Shown piece by piece: positions 7,074 through 10,378 of a DNA stretch of 10,378 nt (within the stretch, counting starts at the first letter, position 1; the number at the start of each line of letters is the position of its first letter). The stretch spans positions 1-10,378 of the forward strand of contig JADFVM010000005.1 of the NCBI GenBank assembly GCA_015222555.1. The letters are read 5' to 3'. Both the position numbers and the translations under genes were made by a program. The notes under the pieces were generated by a model. The model ran no database searches. It was not told the origin of the DNA and worked only from the letters and a program-made list of their open reading frames with translations. Origin of the DNA: Pseudomonadota bacterium. Its GTDB lineage: Bacteria; Desulfobacterota; JADFVX01.

Positions 7074-7688
7074 TTACTTGAAGCAACCTTTCCGATAGAA
7101 AGCCCAAATCAAAACACTTGCAATCAGAAGCATTACAATAATAACAAGAGGATACCCATAGGGCCATGCAAGTTCCGGCATGTATCGAAAGTTCATGCCA
7201 TAAATGCCGGCGATTAATGTAAGTGGCATAAAAACCGCAGAAATTACCGTGAGAAGCCTGAGACGCTTATTGGTCTTGTCCTGTAAGGTGAGCAAATTAT
7301 GCTGGTGAAGTGCGGACATGAGAGATTTCTGTCGGCCAATCGAGCGAAGAACATACTCCAGGTGGGCCAGAGAATCGCGGAAATACTCTCGTAAATCCGT
7401 AATGTCAAAAACCACGGACTCGACTGCTTGCAGGGCAGTAATGCAATAATGCTGCTCTTCAAAAGTAATTGCAAGACGAGCAATCCGGCGTTTAAAGGCC
7501 AGTATTTGATCGGTCGGCAATGGATATGTCTCTTGATCGACAGCTTCTTCGAGTAACTCAATGGTGCGTTGTGACTCCAATGTATGTGCCAGGTTTTCAT
7601 CGATCAATCGGTCGATTATCTGGCAGAGGATGGCGGAGGTGGTTTCCAAATACCTGTTCTCGTTTAATCGAAATACTTTCAGGTTCAT
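7074..7688 (-). CDS. Short CorA-like divalent-cation (Mg2+) channel protein
   Basis: The product of about 204 residues ends with the CorA architecture: a long helical region (about 35-145), a membrane helix LTVISAVFMPLTLIAGI, the diagnostic YGMNF motif, a short outer loop and a second membrane helix (YPLVIIVMLLIASVLIWAF) with a basic end (RKGCFK). Ordinary CorA proteins have over 300 residues; here the N-terminal alpha/beta domain is absent and only the funnel helices and pore remain. No remnant of the missing part is visible in the 130 bases upstream. The ATG at 7686-7688 has a strong GGAGG at 7699-7703 (spacing 10); a GTG at 7694 would add two residues but is only four bases from it. It is on the atp strand, 39 bases before atpD, and may be co-transcribed. 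Family is firm; ion and function are inferred. Confidence 0.87.
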   Translation of the reverse strand: MNLKVFRLNENRYLETTSAILCQIIDRLIDENLAHTLESQRTIELLEEAVDQETYPLPTDQILAFKRRIARLAITFEEQHYCITALQAVESVVFDITDLREYFRDSLAHLEYVLRSIGRQKSLMSALHQHNLLTLQDKTNKRLRLLTVISAVFMPLTLIAGIYGMNFRYMPELAWPYGYPLVIIVMLLIASVLIWAFYRKGCFK

Positions 7689-7715
7689 GGACACACCACC
7701 TCCCTCTAAGAAATT

Positions 7716-7733
7716 GTCACAGTTCCCTGCGAC
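7716..7733 (-). promoter_or_regulatory. Hairpin in the leader of the CorA-like gene
   Basis: Read on the minus strand, GTCGCAG and CTGTGAC pair over 7 bp (one G-U wobble) around a GGAA loop, a GNRA-type tetraloop. It lies 12 bases before the GGAGG ribosome site of the CorA-like gene. It could stabilise the leader or control translation; no T-run follows, so it is not a terminator. Function is unknown. Confidence 0.35.
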
Positions 7734-7823
7734 CTACTTAACAATCTGAAAGATTTAACTACTTATATTAGGTCTCAATCTGTCTTGTTCTATCTCACAC
7801 TATCTAGTACAGCTTTTTTTCAA

Positions 7824-8312
7824 CTATTCAATCACTACCTTTTTCTCTCTCTTCTTCGCCTCTTCCGTCATGGGAATCTTTATCTCAAGAACGCCGTTCT
7901 TGAATTTGGCCTTTGCCTTGTCCGTCTGGACATCCTCGGGCAGGTGGAAACTTCGGCAGAAAGAGCCCTCGGAAGATTCATACCTGTAGTAGTCTTTTTT
8001 CTCGACCTTCTCCTCCTTCTTCTTCTCTCCCGATATGGTGATCTTGTCCTCGGTAAGCGTCACATTGATATCCTCTTTTGTCATCCCCGGGATCTCCGCC
8101 TTTACCACCACGTTATTCCCCTCCCTGAAGATGTCTACAGACGGTGACATCGCCTCCATCTCCGGGAACCCGATCCTCGTCCACCAAGGATGACCTAAGA
8201 GAGAAAAAGGCCTTCTGAAGGCTTGGTCGAACAAGCTCTCCATCTCCTCAAAGGTTGATGGGAGCCTCGACGGTTCCGTCCTTATCAACTCTTTTGACTT
8301 CTTTTTTTTCAT
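7824..8312 (-). CDS. Hsp20/alpha-crystallin family small heat-shock protein
   Basis: The 162-residue product is an ATP-independent holdase chaperone that binds unfolding proteins in the cytoplasm. Residues 1-55 form a variable N-terminal arm with FEEMESLFDQAFRRPF and a Trp pair. The alpha-crystallin domain covers about 56-147, beginning SPSVDIFREGNNVVVKAEIPG, with the ITISGEKK strand, SFCRSFHLPEDV, and the diagnostic KNGVLEIKIP. The tail ends EKKVVIE, where V-V-I may serve as the I-x-I anchor for oligomers. The ATG follows an AAGGGG ribosome site by six bases. It has its own promoter, described separately. Length is typical. It is not a member of the ATPase system but fits a stress cassette. 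Confidence 0.96.
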   Translation of the reverse strand: MKKKKSKELIRTEPSRLPSTFEEMESLFDQAFRRPFSLLGHPWWTRIGFPEMEAMSPSVDIFREGNNVVVKAEIPGMTKEDINVTLTEDKITISGEKKKEEKVEKKDYYRYESSEGSFCRSFHLPEDVQTDKAKAKFKNGVLEIKIPMTEEAKKREKKVVIE

Positions 8313-8321
8313 GGCACACCC

Positions 8322-8343
8322 CTTGAGTGGTTTTTATCTCAAG
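8322..8343 (-). promoter_or_regulatory. Inverted repeat overlapping the -10 box and ribosome site of hsp20
   Basis: On the minus strand CTTGAG and CTCAAG form a perfect 6-bp inverted repeat with a 10-base spacer. The upstream arm overlaps the proposed -10 box by two bases, and the downstream arm shares its AAG with the AAGGGG ribosome site. It could be an operator for a heat-shock repressor, or a short hairpin if transcription starts further upstream. It does not match the CIRCE consensus. Confidence 0.4.
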
Positions 8344-8369
8344 TTTACTACGAAAGGACAAAATGTCAA
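8342..8369 (-). promoter_or_regulatory. Sigma-70-type promoter of hsp20
   Basis: On the minus strand a perfect -35 TTGACA (8364-8369) is followed after 16 bases by TAAACT (8342-8347), a four-of-six match to TATAAT. Transcription would start near 8335, about 23 bases before the hsp20 start codon. It does not look like a sigma-32 promoter, as there is no CCCCAT-type -10 at the right distance. Confidence 0.55.
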
Positions 8370-8511
8370 TTCAGACTAAGGAATTCTTATGCCTACACCT
8401 TTGTCCTCCTGATAAAATATAGACGAACCTTCACTATGACTGCTCAATATATCAGAGTCGAAACAGCAATGACCCTCGTCTTCTTGTATTTCTTTTTCCT
8501 GCGCACATCTG

Positions 8512-9567
8512 TCATTTGGGAGAAATCAGCCAGGCCAGCTCTTCCAGGTTGGCTGCGTCGATCCTATAGCCCCCTCTGAAAAGCTCCATACAGGCTTCGA
8601 CGGCATCGGTATCGTACCAACTTCCCGCCTTTGCCGAGAGAGAAATCAGGGCCTCCTGCAAAGATATGGCCGGGCTGTAAGGGCGGTGGGAGGTCATGGC
8701 ATCCACTACATCGGCAACACAGACAATGCGTGCCTCCGGCAGAATTTCACCACCTTGCAGGCCCTGCGGATAGCCGGAGCCATCAAGGTGTTCGTGATGC
8801 TGGAGCGCAATTTGGGCTATCGGCCAGGGAAAGTCGACAGGTTTCAGTATCTCGTACCCTTTGTGACAGTGTATCTTGAGGTAGTTGATATCCTCTTCCT
8901 GGAGTTTTCCGGGCCGCGAGAGGATCTCTGCAGGCACGGCGATCTTGCCGATATCATGGATGAGCGCCCCCAAGAAGATCCCTTCAACCTGTTCATCTGG
9001 CAATTCCATAGCTCGCGCCATTGAGGCAGCCAGATGAGCCACCCGCCTCTGGTGTCCTGCTGTGTAGGGATCGCGGATCTCCACAGTCTTCGACACAGCC
9101 AACAAGGTCTGCAAAAGTGTACGTTTTATGTTTTCGGCATATTGAAGCCGTTCTTCGGCCCACTCTTTACGCTCCGATATATCACGAATATAGGCAATGA
9201 ATACAGGTTCCTTGCTTGGGCTTATCGAGATAACTTCAATCTCCGCCGGAAAAGTGCTGCCACCACAACGCATTGCTTCAACCTCTATACGACGACCGAT
9301 GATTTTCTTCTCTCCCGTAGCCAGGAAGTTTGCCAATCCTTTTTTGTGGGCTGCGCGCCACTCGCGGGGGATCAGCTTTTCAGAAACTCTCTTGCCTATA
9401 ACCTCGCTCCTGCGATAGCCGAATATTTTTTCAGCGGCAGGATTGAATGCAATGATCCTTCCATAAGCATCCATGGTAACAATGCCGTCCAGGGCAGAAT
9501 CGACCAGGAGCTGCAGCCATTCGGAAGAGAGGTCCTGCTTATTTCCGGAAGGTGGGTCTGTTTCCAA
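8512..9567 (-). CDS. PAS-HD-GYP protein, putative c-di-GMP phosphodiesterase
   Basis: The 351-residue soluble protein has a PAS sensor domain (about 15-130; SALDGIVTMDAYGRIIAFNPAAEKIFGY and the end RDISERKE), a coiled linker (135-160), and an HD-GYP domain (about 160-330). The metal and catalytic residues are in place: His172 (AGHQRRV), His204-Asp205 (HDIGK), His233/His235 (HCHKGYEIL), His257-His258 and LDGSGYP at 261-267, and Asp286 (ADVVDA). Such proteins hydrolyse cyclic-di-GMP to pGpG or GMP. There is no membrane segment or receiver domain, so the PAS domain is the only sensor. The start is a TTG, supported by an AAGGAG eight bases upstream. It is 199 bases from hsp20 and probably has its own promoter, which I could not define. 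Confidence 0.94.
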   Translation of the reverse strand: METDPPSGNKQDLSSEWLQLLVDSALDGIVTMDAYGRIIAFNPAAEKIFGYRRSEVIGKRVSEKLIPREWRAAHKKGLANFLATGEKKIIGRRIEVEAMRCGGSTFPAEIEVISISPSKEPVFIAYIRDISERKEWAEERLQYAENIKRTLLQTLLAVSKTVEIRDPYTAGHQRRVAHLAASMARAMELPDEQVEGIFLGALIHDIGKIAVPAEILSRPGKLQEEDINYLKIHCHKGYEILKPVDFPWPIAQIALQHHEHLDGSGYPQGLQGGEILPEARIVCVADVVDAMTSHRPYSPAISLQEALISLSAKAGSWYDTDAVEACMELFRGGYRIDAANLEELAWLISPK

Positions 9568-9575
9568 TATCGGTA

Positions 9576-9581
9576 CTCCTT
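9576..9581 (-). promoter_or_regulatory. Ribosome binding site deciding the TTG start of the HD-GYP gene
   Basis: AAGGAG on the minus strand lies eight bases before the TTG at 9565-9567. No ATG or GTG in frame nearby has such a site, so the TTG is taken as the start. Confidence 0.65.
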
Positions 9582-9736
9582 AACAATTAAACTTATGACC
9601 GGGAGCTAATCTGCCTGGCCGCCTCCGGCTTTTTATAGATCGTAGCATTTTGTAGTTTCATTTGTCATTCAGCTACTTATCTCGGTTCGACCCCGTTCAG
9701 TCACTAAGATGTTTTTCACTACATTGAATAGGTCCT

Positions 9737-9877
9737 TTATATTCGTAACATGAAACCTGTAAAGCCAACTAGAAGACCTACGGCAAGATTGATTGCCTTT
9801 ATCTTCAAGAAATCACGGCGTGATTCGGCAAGGAGGGGGAGCATTCCGTGGCCGTCCTGTACGATGGAGCTGGCCAG
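9737..9877 (-). pseudogene. 3' remnant of an ArsP_2-like 10-TM heavy-metal exporter (right copy)
   Basis: The minus-strand frame reads LASSIVQDGHGMLPLL, then AESRRDFLKIKAINL and a terminal membrane helix ending GFTGFMLRI, with TAA at 9737-9739. The QDGHG...LPLLAESRR pattern is what I recall from the ArsP_2 putative metal exporters, at their C-terminal end. Similarity to the family starts at about 9877; upstream the exporter frame no longer matches, and a different frame from an ATG at 9942 (MKNVFVTKGIADF) runs into it, so a junction or frameshift lies near 9878. Only the last 46 codons of an exporter of several hundred remain. The last 31 codons align with the left copy at 219-311. Confidence 0.6.
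9786..9831. repeat. Direct repeat, right copy (pair with 268-313)
   Basis: The 46-base sequence matches 268-313 in the same orientation with two mismatches. It encodes the AESRRDFLKIKAIN segment of the exporter remnant on the minus strand. Confidence 0.8.
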
Positions 9878-10055
9878 GGGATCTCTTCTCCAACGCTTTT
9901 AATAAAGTCGGCTATCCCCTTTGTTACAAACACATTTTTCATCCATCACTTATTGTTCTCTGCCTGTCAGGTCAAGAATTCAGATCCTTCGCCCTTGATT
10001 GAAAAAAGTTCTGAACCGCAAAAGCTTGTATTCGAACAAGGAGCTTGTTAAGCAG

Positions 10056-10115
10056 CTCACGTTAAGCGTGATCAAGGTGGATATCGGTTCCATCGGTGGT
10101 CATATCTGTCCCTCA
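10056..10115 (+). pseudogene. N-terminal scrap of a fructose-1,6-bisphosphate aldolase/phosphatase
   Basis: On the plus strand, 20 codons read LTLSVIKVDIGSIGGHICPS. This matches the highly conserved N-terminus of the archaeal-type (class V) FBP aldolase/phosphatase, where D-x-G-S-x-x-G-H holds metal-binding residues. The frame stops at a TGA (10131-10133) just after the match, and the following bases belong to the end of the oppositely oriented aldolase gene, so the remaining several hundred codons are absent. An AAGGAG lies at 10037-10042, but there is no ATG. The pattern match is strong for such a short piece; the complete enzyme is not encoded here. Confidence 0.55.
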
Positions 10116-10120
10116 TTTGT

Positions 10121-10378
10121 CTATTTTGAATGATAGATCTTTAGAGCATCTTCCAGGCTTTCCCCATCTACGGTAATGGCATAAATGGCATTGCACATCC
10201 GGATCGCCTCTTCATCAGACTTCTGATGGATATTTCTACCAGTCGCATTACCTGCAGCACCGCTGATATGAATCTGATCATGGAGTCTTTTGAGGAAAAT
10301 CTCGACATCATCGCTGGACCCGCCTGCGCAAACAACCTTTGTACGGCCTGCGGCCAGGACGGCCTCTTTGAAGATCTC
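10121..10378 (-). CDS. DhnA/LsrF-type class I aldolase, C-terminus (partial, runs off right edge)
   Basis: The last 85 codons of a minus-strand gene are present, ending at TAG (10121-10123). The sequence has VVCAGGSSDD, a phosphate-binding Gly-rich turn of TIM-barrel aldolases, then HISGAAGNATGRNIHQK, the second phosphate-binding loop typical of the DhnA, LsrF and ADH-synthase (AroA') group of class I aldolases, and a final helix ending ALKIYHSK. These enzymes use a Schiff-base lysine, which lies outside the window. The substrate could be fructose-1,6-bisphosphate, a deoxyheptulosonate or another sugar phosphate. The frame is open to the edge. The neighbouring scrap of FBP aldolase/phosphatase hints at a gluconeogenic setting, but this is inference. 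Confidence 0.85.
   Translation of the reverse strand, partial: EIFKEAVLAAGRTKVVCAGGSSDDVEIFLKRLHDQIHISGAAGNATGRNIHQKSDEEAIRMCNAIYAITVDGESLEDALKIYHSK

Noticed and set aside
9034..9609. Plus-strand frame of 191 codons opposite the HD-GYP gene
   Set aside because: It is antisense to a gene with complete PAS and HD-GYP motifs, and no domain or ribosome site supports it.
9618..9634. GCCG-CCTC-CGGC hairpin followed by five T on the plus strand
   Set aside because: The stem has only four base pairs, and there is no plus-strand gene upstream to terminate.
9681..9697. tRNA T-arm-like sequence with GGTTCGA
   Set aside because: Only three of five stem pairs form and no acceptor, D or anticodon arm is visible, so I do not call a tRNA or an attachment-site remnant.
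1..10378. CRISPR array, transposase, integrase or phage genes
   Set aside because: No regularly spaced repeats and no recognisable mobility protein frames were found, despite the mosaic flanks.

Overview
This window is dominated by a complete operon for an N-type (alternate) F1Fo-ATPase, all on the minus strand and reading from about 7034 down to 430 in the order atpD-C-Q-R-B-E-F-A-G. Beta and epsilon come first, two small membrane proteins (AtpQ, AtpR) precede a and c, there is no separate delta gene, and b carries a delta-like C-terminal extension. This is the hallmark of the laterally transferred, Na+-associated N-ATPases found in marine, halotolerant and anaerobic bacteria and a few methanogens, normally beside a housekeeping F- or A-type enzyme. 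The c subunit keeps the Na+-ligand pattern, with a second carboxylate (Glu30) facing Glu63.

Layout from left to right, almost all on the minus strand: the N-terminus of a P-type cation ATPase running off the left edge (1-191); a 3'-terminal remnant of an ArsP_2-like 10-TM heavy-metal exporter (219-311); a strong short hairpin (321-344); the N-ATPase operon (430-7034); a short CorA-like Mg2+/divalent-cation channel lacking the N-terminal domain (7074-7688), placed as if it led the operon; an Hsp20 small heat-shock protein with a recognisable promoter and an inverted repeat (7824-8369); a PAS-HD-GYP putative c-di-GMP phosphodiesterase (8512-9567); a second, diverged 3' remnant of an ArsP_2-like exporter (9737-9877); a plus-strand scrap of the start of a fructose-1,6-bisphosphate aldolase/phosphatase (10056-10115); and the C-terminus of a DhnA/LsrF-type class I aldolase running off the right edge (10121-10378).

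Functionally the segment looks like an ion-homeostasis and stress cassette: an ATP-driven Na+ (or H+) pump, a divalent-cation channel, a P-type cation pump, remnants of metal exporters, a chaperone and a signalling protein. The flanks are mosaic. Two copies of an exporter 3' end bracket the cassette as direct repeats, and fragments of metabolic genes lie at the right end, which fits an accessory block assembled or moved by recombination.

The organism cannot be named from sequence alone. Moderate GC, N-ATPase, PAS-HD-GYP, an FBP aldolase/phosphatase fragment and a DhnA-type aldolase together suggest an anaerobic bacterium such as a Desulfobacterota (deltaproteobacterial) lineage; this is inference. 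I see no rRNA, complete tRNA, CRISPR array or intact transposase.
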